64,000 nt of DNA from contig CM035319.1 in the NCBI GenBank assembly GCA_000497125.2, positions 1,294,001 to 1,358,000 of the forward strand. The letters are read 5' to 3'. Position 1 is the stretch's first letter. Each line of letters starts with the position of its first letter. The notes under the pieces were generated by a model. The model saw only the letters and a list, made by a program, of their open reading frames with translations. It was not told the origin of the DNA and ran no database searches. The DNA comes from Spironucleus salmonicida (lineage: Eukaryota; Fornicata; Diplomonadida; Hexamitidae). The translations under genes and the position numbers were made by a program. Positions 22,631 through 35,152 of this stretch are shown here, piece by piece.

Positions 22631-25600
22631 TCAGTCATCCTTTTTACCTATCTATCCCAATTAACTTACAATACCTCGTAAAATGACACTTTCTTACTCC
22701 AATTAACTTAATTAACTTTGTGCTCGTTTCGTGACTATCGTACGAATAGGACTATTACTTGTACTTTTTGTGGCTTTTAACTTCTAGCTTAGCTCTTTTA
22801 CTCTTAATGCTTCAATCATAGCTTGTACTTTTTATAGTTAAGATCTTAATGCTATATTTTCATCTCTGAGTCTATGAGACTCGTTTAATAGTGCTGAATT
22901 TTCATCTAACGAAAATGCCTGAGTGCTAACATACTTAAAATCTTCTTTATTCAGTTTCGTATACAAATCTTCTAACTTAGTCTACAAATGATCTTTCTGT
23001 TAACTAAATTCAATTTATACTCTGTTATCAGAGTGTTCGCGTTTCTTACTTTTTTCGCTTAATTCTTTATTAACTTCATTCCATCTAATCATAAATAGCA
23101 GTACAGATTTACAATATAACGAAACATCTTAATCTGATAATAAAGTTCGGAGCTCCTTTTTCAACATATCAAATAACCGCTCAATTGAATTAAGTTTCTA
23201 AGTTCCTAATCTCTACTGTTTCTAATAGTCGTCAACTTTATTTTAGGTCTCAATTGTTAGCTACTAAATCTCGCTCCACTAGCTTTAACTACTTTCCAAT
23301 TTAACATTTAGCTCATTTACTCTTTCTTTCATATCATTTACTAAATCATCTCTCGGTCTAATCTCTGATTTTAAAGATTAAATTTAATGTGAAAGAACAA
23401 ATTAATTTTTAGATAAGTCATGAATTTAATTTTTGAGAGTAAATATTTCATTTTCTCTTAATTGTAAGTTATAATCTTTCTAAGTCAACTATTTAGTCAG
23501 TTAATTAGTTTCTTCGATTAAAACTTAAATTTCTTCTTATTTGGATTGTGTCCTATTCTTTTCTTAATCTACTTCTTTATTAATAAACTTAATCTATTAT
23601 TATAACGTTACTATTCTTCTCTACTACATTGATTACCAAGATCGTAATGCCGCTGCTGCATTCTCCTCTCTGGATAAAGTTTGAGATGAAGCTTTTTATA
23701 CGATTTAAATAGCTTCATTACGCTCTTAATTTAATTGGTTAAGTTCTTCTGTTAAAGTTTACTCTTAATGTGTTAAAATTTCATCTAAATGGTCTATTTC
23801 AAGCTCTTTTTCTTAGCATTAACTCATTCGCTTATTGATTAATTAATCCAATTAAACTTTGCGTTACTTCTATAGGTCAATCATAACCTATTCATGTGTC
23901 TTATTCTATTTTTCTATCTACATTGATAATTTTTTGTTCTCCGATCGCAAATTAGTAATTAAATTTGTATACTTTTCGCTAGACATTTTATAAATCTTTG
24001 AATGTTCCAATTTATAAGATTCTTCGTTTTCAAGAAGTGTTTTACTATAATTTGAAATCGACATATGAACATCTTGCAACTATTCTGCTAATTTTATTTT
24101 TATATGCTAAATACATTAACTTAATGACTTAATACGTTCCCTAGCGTTTTCTTTCAGCATACTTTCACGGAAGTCATTATAAACCCACATTTCGCTAGAA
24201 ACAACTACCAAATCCATTAAAATTTTATCATAAATTTTACTAAAATCACGCTCACGATTTACGCAATGGAACGTAAAAGGAGGTGTAATACGCATTAAGG
24301 GAAGCCGGACCAAAACTTTCTTGTTCTGATTCTGATCAAATAAAGTTTTCAGTTTAGTAAGGGCCTTATTACGAATATTTTAACCAAAAATCGCTTGTGC
24401 TGGAATGAGGAACTTCAAATTAGAAAGCAAAATTTAATTTTCGCTAATTGATATTAGGACTGTCCCATCAATTAAATGCAATTCGTTGATTTTTTCATTA
24501 TGCAATTGAACAGAAAAAATAGGCTTTGAGTCACGTAAAGGCCAATCATAGCAGGATAGAACACCTGTGTTCGAACCCAATAGCACGAATCTAAGAGGTC
24601 TACTTGAAAATTCCTCGTTTCGCTGATTTCCTGCCTGGTCATTAAGCTTATAAAATTTATCGGGCTAGTCAACTTTCTCTTTGTAAACCAATGAATTTTA
24701 TGGTTTTTCAAGGTACTCGCTAACTTATTTGTTGAAAATTGCAGCTGTAGGAGTTAACCCTTCACGCTCAATAGACGACATTTCCTCTTACTAATTGATA
24801 TTATGCACTTTTTGAATAAAAGAAACATCCCAAGACGAGTTCATCATCGGAACCGCGCAATATGCGGTTGCAGTTGAGTTTATTTTGACTTCATGGATCT
24901 GTCTCCCGTTAACAATTTCATGATAATGTGAGTTCGAGTCGATACCGCAAATTGCAAAATCTTCCGTCTGTAGCTCTCTGAGCTCGTGCTAGGGCTCTTC
25001 ATCCATTTGAATATCCTCTGCGATCTCTATTTCGCGCTACAAAAGACCCTACTGCATTTGCTGGCCAGTAATAACGAAAATTAAATCGAGTTTGACCCCA
25101 CGTAATAAACACTCGAAAACGCGCTCCAGGGTCGAAATCAAGTGTCCGTAGCACGCACCGTCCTGGCTAACACTCACAACGCATGAATCGCCAGGCAGGA
25201 AATCGCAAAATGTGATTTTCTCGTTGTGACAATTCAGCTGCTTTAAATACACCAATTCGTTGTTGTAAATGTTGATGCTGACCGGACAGTTATCGTCGCA
25301 AATCGCCGCCAGGAAGCCGCCCCCATGGCTTATTTTGACCTAGCGAATGCCGCTTACCGTCATGAAGTGAATCAGCTAAATAAGGCCCTAATAGAGCACA
25401 AACTGCCCAATTCCATCGCTGTAGACCACGTAAAACTGCAGCCCGCTGGGGTGTATTCTGACGTCCAAAATCTCGCTATTTAGCTCAAATTCTGCGAAAA
25501 TGCTGAATTTCGACGCTGAAGACGCGAAAATGCGTGTTTTTGAAGTGAAAACCAGAATGTCTGTTATCGCGTTGCAATGCGAATGCGTAATTTTAACCAT

Positions 25601-27244
25601 TTCGAACGCGCTGTTGAGCCGGAAGCCTGTTGGCAGTACGTGCGTGTCCGCGAGCGTCTGACGCGGCCGGAACGTGAACTGATGGAGCGGTGCTGGCGCC
25701 AGGTTCGAAATCGGGACGCCGGTGATCAAATCGGACCAAATATGTACTGGCGTGGCCTTATTGAGCTGGAAATCGGCCAAATCCGGGTCGATTTCGCGCG
25801 CCAGCTGCTGCAACAAAATGAGCGTGTTCGTAGTCGCGATGTCGTTGTCCTCCTCGTTTGAATGGCGCATTACGGCACCAAGCGCCTGTACATCTAGCTA
25901 TTCTGGCGTTATCTGCTTGAATATGCGCTGGACGTCTTCGGGGACGCTCGTGAGGTCGATTTTGATATGTTTTTGCTGCATCTGCTGCTGTTGGTCCTGA
26001 ATGAGGCTATGGATGTCCTCTTTATAGAGCAGAGATTCGAATTTTGGGTGCAGATATAGCGTCTGGTTCGTTATTGGCCAGATGTAAATTACGGAGTTAT
26101 CGCCTTCTATAATGGCGTAGGAGGTTGTGAACGTGATGTTGCGGATTCCGACGTTTAAGTTTGAAAATTGGAGAATTTCATAAGGATATTGAGTCATTTG
26201 TACGTTTCCGAAGCCCTGGCAGGTCGCTTTTGGGAGAGAATCAATTAGAATTTCTAGCTCTTCTTGTGTGTATGTTTCTTCTTGGGAAGAGAAAATATTA
26301 CCTTAAATCGTGCCTGGATGATCGAGTTTGTCTTCTTCTTTCACTTAGAGAGATTGGTCGTATCGTTGAGCATGTTATTCTATTGATTCATTTAGTTCTA
26401 AATAGTAAATCTCTCCTTTGCTTGTGCCTATCATAATCTTAGTTCCTCGGTTATAAAACGCCGTCACTTTTCCTGTTAATTCTAAGAATTTAATATCAAA
26501 TTGACCTGCGGGTTCATCACTTAATGTCTCAATAGGTTCCTTTAAAGACCTTTTAACAGGTATAAAACCACTAAATTTTGGAGCGTTAAAGACCATGATT
26601 TCGCCTAATTCTGTAATAATAATTGCCAAATGATGAGTAATAAAACTAGTGAAAACAACTTTATGTTACAATTGGTGGTTTAACCTTGCAGGTGGAAACA
26701 GCTTATATTCTCCATCCTAGTGTCTGTAAAAATGAATTTTGAGCTTATAATCAACGTTTATGGCCTAGTTCAGGTTCGATTTATCTAAAGCATGGGAACC
26801 CTCTGTAGTCTCAAAAATATCATCAATTTAAGCTCTGTGCCAGGCCAAAATTATCGTCTTGTTGATATATCGAAGGAGAAGGCACTTGTTTTATTTACCA
26901 AATTCAATATAAAGAGGAATATCGTCAATGATGATGTTAGAAATTCGTTTTTAAGATGTAACTGAATAGATACCAATCTGGTTGTCGGTTGCAGTTTTCT
27001 CCAAGGTTGCAAAAATTTCACCATCATATGTTGACGCTACGTATATAACTTACTGCGTCGTTGCTGGCAAAGGGAGGAATCGCTCCTCTTTAATAGGAAG
27101 GCAGTGTAAAACTATAAATCTAGATGTTACATATGCCATTGTGTATTAATCTATCGGAAAAGCACCGTATTATGCTTTTACGAGGCTTTATATGAAGAAT
27201 GGCTCGATTTCTAAAGCAGACTGTTCCATAGTAACTGTAGCCAT
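22631..27244 (-). CDS. CFAP57: CFAP57-like axonemal protein (WD40 repeats plus coiled coil)
   Basis: One frame of 1,537 residues without a TGA. The N-terminal two thirds (about 1-950) is beta-propeller-like, with repeated W/VWxx, SVSQDG and HLID.TVLISISENQ strands. From about 1010 to 1480 it is a long coiled coil. The segment LSKNQFVLSHQIQSLKSEI then RPRDDLVNDMKERVNEL matches the characteristic CFAP57 coil (KFVLDFKIKELKKQIEPRE) as I recall it. CFAP57 (FAP57) anchors inner dynein arms. It is longer than the roughly 1,250 residues of metazoan CFAP57. Codons 350-800 (about 24850-26200) are strikingly GC-rich while both ends are AT-rich. CFAP43/44 are alternatives. Confidence 0.72.
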
Positions 27245-27336
27245 TTAAATTGAAGCAAATTAAAATTATAACAAAAATTATATAATAATATAAAATATTC
27301 TAAGTATGTTTTTATTCTGAGCTAAACTTGATCACA
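27245..27336. promoter_or_regulatory. Bidirectional promoter between CFAP57-like gene and a plus-strand gene
   Basis: A 92-bp spacer with a central TATATAATAATATAAAATA tract roughly equidistant from the two start codons. It has the same composition and spacing as other divergent spacers in this window. Confidence 0.45.
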
Positions 27337-28026
27337 ATGCTACTAGATATTGAATGTTCTCATGTGTAATTTGTCGATGAAAATATAGAGTAAAAATTTA
27401 AAAAATCAAAAAATGTTAGTGATTTAACCTATCTTAAAAGAATAAATAGTAAATTTATACCAAAGTTTATGATAAGAGAATCAAAAAATATGGTTTATTA
27501 TCCTTATAAAGATAATTAGTTACTGCAGAATCTTTAAATTCATGATGAAGATCAACTTGTTGACTTAGTAAAGTAGGTTTTCTTAATCGAGCACATTGCA
27601 TAAGAATTTTAAATACCATTTGTTTATGACTTTAAATCTGCAATTTACGATAATAATACTATACTTTGTCTTTTCACACTAAGTGATACCAAGCTGACTT
27701 CAGATTTTCTAATACGTTAACTTGTAAACCATTACGGCTCTATTTCCTCAACATAAGTTAGCGATTATCTGGAATTTGTACTTTCACGCTATAGTCCAAC
27801 ACGAGTTAGTAAATTTCTATCTCATAATTCAACAGTATAATCCATGTTTGAGGCAACTGATGATAAAATGATTGAATAAATATAAAAAGATAATATTTAT
27901 GACTAACTAGATGTAGAATTTCAAGAGATATAAGCCATTATAAATCAAATTATGTAAGGTTGTGTATTGTATACTGAATTTGATAATACTCATCTATATG
28001 ATTTTTTGGAACTACTAATTAAGTGA
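27337..28026 (+). CDS. Uncharacterised 229-residue protein
   Basis: Open from ATG to TGA with TAA/TAG Gln. Mixed alpha/beta composition with basic N-terminal third (KKSKNVSDLTYLKRINSK) and acidic C-terminal half (YDQLDVEFQEIQAIINQI). The segment LVNHYGSISSTQVSDYLEF near 132-150 looks like a helix-turn-helix-type fold but is not diagnostic. No family recognised. It converges with the next minus gene, stop codons 11 bp apart. Confidence 0.5.
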
Positions 28027-28037
28027 TAAACTGATAA

Positions 28038-28619
28038 TCATTATTTTTTTTCTAAATTACTAACGCTCTCAATCATAGGATGATATACCTTAAAGTCTAT
28101 TATAACAAGATTACTTTCTATTTTTTCGGTGAAATATATCCTTGCTAGTTTAATATCAACCTTTAAAATTTTTCTCTAAATTAGGGATATGTTAAATTAT
28201 TACTCATTAAAATTAACTTATTTAACTTCTCCAATTGCAATAAATGGATTCTGGTATAAAGATTCTAAAGCTTATGTATGATAATTATACCCCAATCGCT
28301 CAGTAACCTCTAATTACAATTATTGTACTGCTCCAGATTAAACTGGTTAAAGTACTGTAAGCCAACAGTATTCCCAATCTTCTAAGTCAAATAAAGCTGA
28401 TGTTAGCTGGTTAGAAAATTGAATATAATGTAAATGATTTTCAGCAAGTTATTTTACATAAAGTGAATCATCTATTTTAGTTGTTATGCAAGCCGGATTA
28501 AATTTACCTTTCCAGTTCATTAATGCCTATTCATGTTTGAAGAATTAATTTTTAAGCTCTGTTAGTTATTTTCTATTTTCAGAGATTGATTTCTCTAATT
28601 CACACTATTCACTTGACAT
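28038..28619 (-). CDS. Uncharacterised protein with N-terminal coiled coil
   Basis: A 193-residue protein. Residues 1-35 form a charged coiled coil (CELEKSISENRKQLTELKNQ), followed by a mixed domain with LEDWEYCWLTVLQ near 84-96 and beta strands near the C-terminus (KVDIKLARIYFTEKIESN). No family recognised. A kinetochore- or vesicle-coat-type small subunit is possible but unsupported. Confidence 0.5.
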
Positions 28620-28976
28620 CAAAGAAAGAAATTATTTTATATTATTTTATTTCTTATATAATAATATAGATAATAAAATTTAATTTAATATCTATATTAG
28701 TCATTATGAATAAGTTAAATTAATATAATTAAGCTTTCTAAATTATAAGAAACTTATCATATTAATACATAAAGTTATAAAATAAGTTTATGCAATATAA
28801 ATTATTATATATATATTTAATTTACTTTTCCAACAACCTTTATAATATACAAAACCAACACGCAAATTTTTTGATATAATATTACAAACCTTCGTAACAG
28901 TCGGATTTATAAAATGATGAAATAATTTTCTGCAATAAATGACAAGCAACTTTTCCAGTAAATAATCCTTCTTAGA
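28620..28976. promoter_or_regulatory. Divergent promoter region
   Basis: A 357-bp, extremely A/T-rich spacer between divergent genes, with several TTATATAATAATATAG-like tracts near the minus-strand start. A 71-codon minus-strand frame spans its right half and runs into the GNAT gene's antisense. It has no coding character. Confidence 0.4.
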
Positions 28977-29309
28977 ATGGTAGCTTTTGATAACTACGAG
29001 CATGATGAAACTGAATTGCGTTTGGACAATGAAGCACAGTAATTCGCTCTCATCGAAAACACAGAAGTTGTCGCATCTTTTAGACTTTTAAAGACTGCAG
29101 AAGGCTAAATTATCTAAAAACTTTGTGCTGATAAATCTGGAAGATTTAAAGGTGCAGGAGCTCGGTTAGTCGAAATGTATAAGGCAGAGGCTGGAAAATA
29201 GATTATTTACACTAATTGTTATGTTAAACTAGCCGGGTTCTGGTCGAAACTTGGCTTTGAGCCTACGGGTAAGATTAATGGCGAGAAGCAAGAATATCTT
29301 TTGAAATGA
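28977..29309 (+). CDS. GNAT-family N-acetyltransferase
   Basis: A small 110-residue GNAT. VVASFRLLKT near 31-40 is the beta-3/4 region. SGRFKGAGARLVEMYKAEA near 54-72 is the acetyl-CoA-binding motif A (R/Q-x-x-G-x-G/A) plus its helix. VKLAGFWSKLGFEPTG near 83-98 is the motif B element where a Tyr/Phe-rich 'FY.KLGF' is usual. Length is at the short end of the family. The acceptor substrate cannot be read from the sequence. Confidence 0.8.
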
Positions 29310-29543
29310 CTAATTTAAAGTTTTATTCTTTTTCCAACATAGCAGTGTTCATTATAATGAAATTTGATAATTTATTCAAAGCTATAAATTTTCATTCATG
29401 GTTGCGAATAAGTTTACTTGTGATTCATTTAATATAAATATAATATAAAATTATTAGTATAAAATATAATTAAAACTATAAAATTAAAGTCAAAATAATA
29501 TTTGATATTATATAAAATAATATATGTAAGATTTCCGTTTGAA

Positions 29544-32500
29544 ATGAACGAGTGTTACATCAAATTCATAGAAACACTTAATTCACATAGAACTATCTTA
29601 GTTACTGGTCCAACAGGTTGTGGAAAATCAACATAAATACCATAATTTATCGCCGATAGTTACCCTAATTCAACTACATTAGTCACATAGCCAAGGAGAC
29701 TAGCAGTTACATAATTAACTGAAAGAATTTCACAATAGTCTTAATTGACACTAAGAAAAGATATAGGTTTTGTAATTGGAAGACGATCATATGATAGTCC
29801 TCTTGTAAAGTTGTTATTAGCAACAACTGGATCTGCTATTAATATTTTAATGAAAACTCCATATTATTATGACTTTATAATTATTGATGAAATTCATGAG
29901 ATGAGTGCTGAGATTTTATAAATTATATCATTGTGTATTTAGATATAAAAAGAAAGCAATATTAAAATTATTCTCATGTCGGCAACAGTTGATCCTAATA
30001 TATTGGACAAATTTTAAGACCCAGTTATATTTGAAATGACATCTATGATTAATGAAAAATTCACTGTTTAGGAAGTACCAATGGAAGGATAATTATAAGC
30101 ACTGCCGAATATTGAAACATACGTAGTATCAAATATTGTTAACAATACTACACCAATATTATAGAATATGGCGGAATAAGTTAAACTTATTTTATTATAA
30201 TAATTTTCAGTTTAACTTAATGGTGATATTTTATGCTTTGTTCCAGGGCTAGGTGATTTTAGGTAACTTACAAGATATTTAGCCGCTAAAATAGAAAATA
30301 TACCATATAATGTAGTTTTTGTCCATTCTAGATTTTCAAACGAGTAAAAAGCATTGTAGTTAGATTAAAATAAGCGTAATGTAATTATATCAACAAATAT
30401 ATGTGAAACAAGTTTGACTATTCCTAGTTTAAGCTATGTTGTAGACTCTTGCTTAGCAAAATAATTTATTGATGATACATAAGGCATTGCTTAATTATAG
30501 ACTATATTTACTTCTATGGAATCCTTAATTTAACGTAGCGGAAGAATAGGTAGATGCCAAGATGGTTGTTATATTCCATGCTTGCCATAAGAAGCCTTAG
30601 ATAGATTATAATTAAGTTATAGTAAAGGCGATATTGTTTAGTCATTACCCTAATTTATTTTAACTTATTATTAGGAATAAGAAAAATTTTAAAATGTTTC
30701 TCTTGATGATATTGTTTAAAATTATTCTATTGCAGTTGAACCAAAAGTTGTGCATAGTATCTTTGACACACTGATAAAAAATTAATATCTTTAATATGAT
30801 TCTGATGCAATTCTTATCTAGACAAAGTTAGGGTCCATTATTAATATAAACTAGGTGTAGTAGACTTTTTTTGATTTATTAAATTTAAATATTACTGGGT
30901 CCTTAATTATGAATTCTTTTCAGTCTGACCTAGAGATATTCATCCACCCATTTGAGTAAGAAATAAATAGCAATAGATATCTAAATGCTATGTCTACTCG
31001 CTCTTTTGTAAAATTGGCAGCACTTTTTTAGCGTAAAGATGGAATTTAGTTTTTCTATGATTAATCAACTAATTTAAGAAAGTTTTAGTATGCAGATATT
31101 ATTAAATTATTCAGCTAATTAGAGAAAGATTAAAATAATTTTTCAGATTATTATGCTAAAGCTAAGATTGTGGCATTATGGAGACAATATTTTCCTATTT
31201 ACACATTAATTCCTACAGAAGAAGAATTATACTGGTGTAGGGAACGGTTACTTAATCCAGATTCTTTAAGAGAATATGAGTTATCTACATTTGCAGCTTT
31301 GAAAAATAAAAACTTATTATCTTTATAAGAACTATGTATTCTTGCTTAACTTTATGATACAACAAGTGAGAATATAGAAAGATATTTTGAAGAAATACGA
31401 TATGATTTTAGTAAAAGTACTCTCGATTAACATTAAGATGCTTGGTAAAAAGCTAGATTATACTTTAATCAAACTAAAACTCCAATTATTTTACAATTAT
31501 TGTAAGATGAGTATGAAGTAGGGTATACGAATTTAGTAAACCTGGTTACTACTATATTTTGTGGTATTAATTAGTAGTCATCATTCACATTTGATTAAAC
31601 TTGTCAAAGATTTAATATTAGTACTTTAAGACCATTTCCGTTTAAGGTAAGATATGACCTTAAGAAAGGAATGAATTTGCATTTCAGGAAGTTTGTTTGT
31701 CTCCCTAATTAAAAAGCTTAATTATTATAAGCAATAAATTAACTTATACCTACCTTATATTAAAAATAAGTTGATATAACTTGCGTTATACCAAAATAAT
31801 AGATTATTATTAGTTTTACTTGCTCAAACTAAGAAGCACTAAAAATATTATGTATCCTTTCCCAAACTGAAGTAGTAAAGAAAAATAACATCTATATCAA
31901 AGATTTTGGCAAAGAAATCTAGTTGTAGTTAATCAGATTTTTTGAATCATGGTATGGTGTATTATCAAAAGAGGAAACCCATCCTGTGAATTGTGGAGCA
32001 GCTTATTTCAAAAAAGATCAATCGCAAAAAGATTATATCACTCCATTTTTCAATTATTAACATTTTAGTATTATGACAAGTAGTTTTTGGAACGGAAACG
32101 TAAAAGAGACATGTGTCTCCCAATAAGGGTTAGCTATACATATATTAAGGGTAGTGTTTTCTCTCACATCGGAATTTGGTTATAATGATACATCATTCTA
32201 TTTATTTTCGGAGTAAAAATAAATTTACAGCGTACCTATAAATGCACTATCTAAGAGAATCATAGCTGCTTTATAGTAAGTGTGCATAGTATTTTAATAA
32301 ATATTCAATAAAGTAGAAGATGAATTTTTTACCAATGAGTAATTTTTATTTAATCATGATTTTGATTAAAAAGATTTCGTAGATTCTGATAAAATTAAAA
32401 TTATTGCTAAGTAATGCTAAAATAATGTAAGGTTATAACAAGTCATACTAGCTTTTATAAATCTGTATGGTGGAATAGTTGATAAAGAGATTTGCATTGG

Positions 32501-32561
32501 GTGTTTAGAAAATATCGAAGAAATAGATGTGTAGAAATTTGTAATTTATAGAATGAAGTGA
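29544..32561 (+). CDS. DEAH/RHA-type RNA helicase
   Basis: A 1,005-residue protein. Motif I GPTGCGKST near 22-30 is followed by QIPQFI, both Gln being TAA. Motif II is DEIH near 114-117. Motif III is SAT near 145. Motif VI is QRSGRIGR at about 330-337, Gln again TAA. The helicase core begins almost at the N-terminus, and about 650 residues follow the core, including a helical region in the place of the HA2/ratchet domains. DEIH rather than DEAH is seen in the MLE/DHX36/TDRD9 branch. Specific function is unresolved. The gene is strongly AT-rich with heavy TAA usage for Gln. Confidence 0.85.
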
Positions 32562-33548
32562 TATTACACTGTTATTATATTAAGTGATTTTTCCTAAGCT
32601 GTATGATTAAAGACAATTAAGAGTTATCAGATATAATATTTTTATTTAACTTCTAAATTTAGCAAAAATTTAATTTCCTTTATTTTAAACAATTTTAAGA
32701 TATACAAATAAGTATTAGTTTATTTAAAGCGATAACATATTATTAGCTAATTTTATTTGTATCTTGGATATTCAACACTTTATATTTAAGAAAAAATAAT
32801 TATTATTTTTTTAGTAAATAGCTATTTATCTAGTTTTTCTGTTGAATAAGAATAGACTGAATAACTGAATATATTAATATTAGATTATTTATTTTCATAC
32901 TTATAAATATATTAAAAATGTTAACGAAGTAATAAATATATTTATTATTAATTTTGTTTTACAAGGGAAATTATTTTGTAAATAATTTTATTTAAAATGA
33001 AAAACTCAAATCATTATGTATTCTTTAATTTTTATGAAATACTATCCTTGTTTGCATACCAAATGTTAATGTCCATATTCACTCTACTTAATTTATTAAA
33101 AATGCTTAAATAATTCATAAAAAATTTAACTCATTTATTTCTCTTTCTCATTTTTAGTCAAAAACTGCAATTCTACAATAGATTTAATTAATATTTTAGC
33201 TTAATCAGAAATAAAATGTATTCATTTTGTTATTATAGTTTTTTAAATAATATTTATAAAATTTTGTGTTTTATGCTATTATATAGATTATTAAGGTCAA
33301 GATTAAAATAATATAGTCTATCAGACATCTATTTTTTGACGAAAACAAATTTCCTTTTTTTCTAAACTTTTCAATGCTCAATTTATTTAAAACATATGTG
33401 ATTTTAATTTAAAACATTATGATTAATTCATTATTTTCACTTCAAAATCCATATTATTAGTATATTTAGTTATAAAAGCTGTACACAATATTTTTACCAT
33501 AGAGATTTTAGTTCATTTTAATTATAATAATATTATACTAATAAAAAG
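32562..33548. other. Long A/T-rich convergent gap without a supported gene
   Basis: Almost 1 kb between the 3' ends of the helicase and CAP-H genes, the largest gap in the window. Plus-strand frames at 32603-32845 (80 codons) and 32997-33401 (134 codons) are open, but their products are I/F/L/Y/N-rich chains expected from A/T-rich sequence. Minus-strand frames of about 60 codons are also present. No repeat, hairpin or known motif seen. Confidence 0.45.
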
Positions 33549-34862
33549 TCATTTTCCTTCGACGCCAACAACACCTTTCGAAAGTTGTCTAATATGGACC
33601 TAACCTTCATTTGCCAAATGTAGGAAGCCTACAAACATCATTTAAATGCTTACATCCTCAGCATTTTGGCATACTTTTTAACTATGAACATCTGGATAAG
33701 TCTAATGAATTTTCACCAAATCCTACACATTTTCTTTCAGCAGAGAAAGTTCTTTTTTCTTCAGTTCTTGAATATCAATTTACTTAGATTTTTTAGCGAA
33801 CTTAGTTTGGATGGTGTTAAGTCCAATTCTAAGTTTCTAGCTTACAAGATCTATGTTCATCGATTTTTCATCGTGGAATTCTTCGATTAAATTATCGATT
33901 TCGTCGAAATTTTCGGATTAAAAAGCAACATTTTTGTGGAAAGAAAGCTCAGTAATAGAAGGAAGCCTGGAAATATTTGTTTAAAGATAGTTAGATATAA
34001 GGAATTTTCCACAATTTTATGGGTTAAAAATCGGCGAAACAATGAATTAAAAATTAAGATTAGAGGTGGAATCAGATTGAAATACTGCAAATTTAGACTA
34101 TGTTTTAGAGATTGTTGTGAATTTAAGTTCAGGAGGATTAAAATCTATCTTTCTCTTTGGTGCACGTGGTTTTGGGGGAGCCCGCGGCCCAAGCTTTTAA
34201 ATGTTTTTAATTGCAGAGAAATCCTATTAATCCTCAAGTTTGTTTACTATTGATGTTTCTAAAAGTGAAGCATATGATACATTTAAATCATTTTCTTATA
34301 TATCATAATTAAGTTCAATAGGGCTAGGTTCAGGTAGTTAAGATGCATCCATGAAGCGTTGCGATTTTGTAAGAAGCTATTACATTCCTTCAATTTCGCT
34401 TAATTGCTCATTTTCTTGTATCTCAAAATATTTAAATAAGTCCGTTTCAGTCAAAATTTACTCATCAGCTATTGCAAACATTTTGTGAAAGTCTGGATCA
34501 AAAAATGCATTTGGTATAATTTTCATAGTGAGTTATTCATTTGTCATTGATTTAAGAGGTTTTCTCCGATTTTATTAAGAGCGTTATGTTTTTTCGACAA
34601 TTTATTGCTCTTCATCCTCTTATGATTGTGGCAATGTTACACCTTACATCCCTTCACACTATTGAGCTAAAGCATCGACTCTCCCCGAATAAATTTTTGC
34701 AGAAGCCTAGATTGCTCCTGAACACTTGACAAAATCACAGTTTTCATAATCTAAAACATCATCAATTTAATCTATTAAGGATAATTACCAACAATTTTTT
34801 TAGTTAATTTTATCAGTGGCCGCTAGCTAAAGACAAAGATTAAGCACTTCTTCTGGGTTCAT
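33549..34862 (-). CDS. CAPH: Condensin subunit 2 (CAP-H / Barren kleisin)
   Basis: A 437-residue kleisin. AKIYSGRVDALAQQC near 52-66 matches the CAP-H N-terminal block (KIYxxRVDSVH). FFDPDFHKMFAIADE near 118-132 matches the DPLFHKxSAxFDE block. GPRAPPKPRAPKRKIDF near 225-241 is a basic Pro-rich linker. The C-terminus QVHIRQLSKGVVGVEGK resembles the winged-helix end that binds the SMC subunit. CAP-H bridges SMC2/SMC4 heads in condensin I. It is shorter than metazoan CAP-H (about 740). A 219-codon plus-strand frame (33594-34253) is open across it, codon-aligned. CAP-H was chosen because the family motifs are unambiguous. Confidence 0.85.
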
Positions 34863-35152
34863 TTGAAATTTAGACTGTTAAAAAATATATTAACAATATA
34901 TATTATTTATTATAATTAATTTTATGATAATATGTTCATATAAATTTGCTAATAGTTTTAAGCTACACAGATTTAGGTAGAAAATATTTAATAATTATGC
35001 ACAAAATAGAAAAAATAATAAAAAGAATTTACTGACTGCTTTAATAAAAATCAATCCATATTTTATTAGTAATTTGTTAATATATTGATTCATCAGCAAT
35101 GTAAATTTTATTTTATTATATATTATAATGTAATCTATTATTCACAAATAAA
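34863..35152. promoter_or_regulatory. Divergent promoter region
   Basis: A 290-bp A/T-rich spacer. TATTATTTATTATAA-type tracts lie 20-60 bp from the CAP-H start, and TTATTATATATTATAATG about 25 bp before the plus ATG. No other feature. Confidence 0.4.

Noticed and set aside
33594-34253. 219-residue plus-strand protein
   Set aside because: Antisense to CAP-H, which has clear family motifs.
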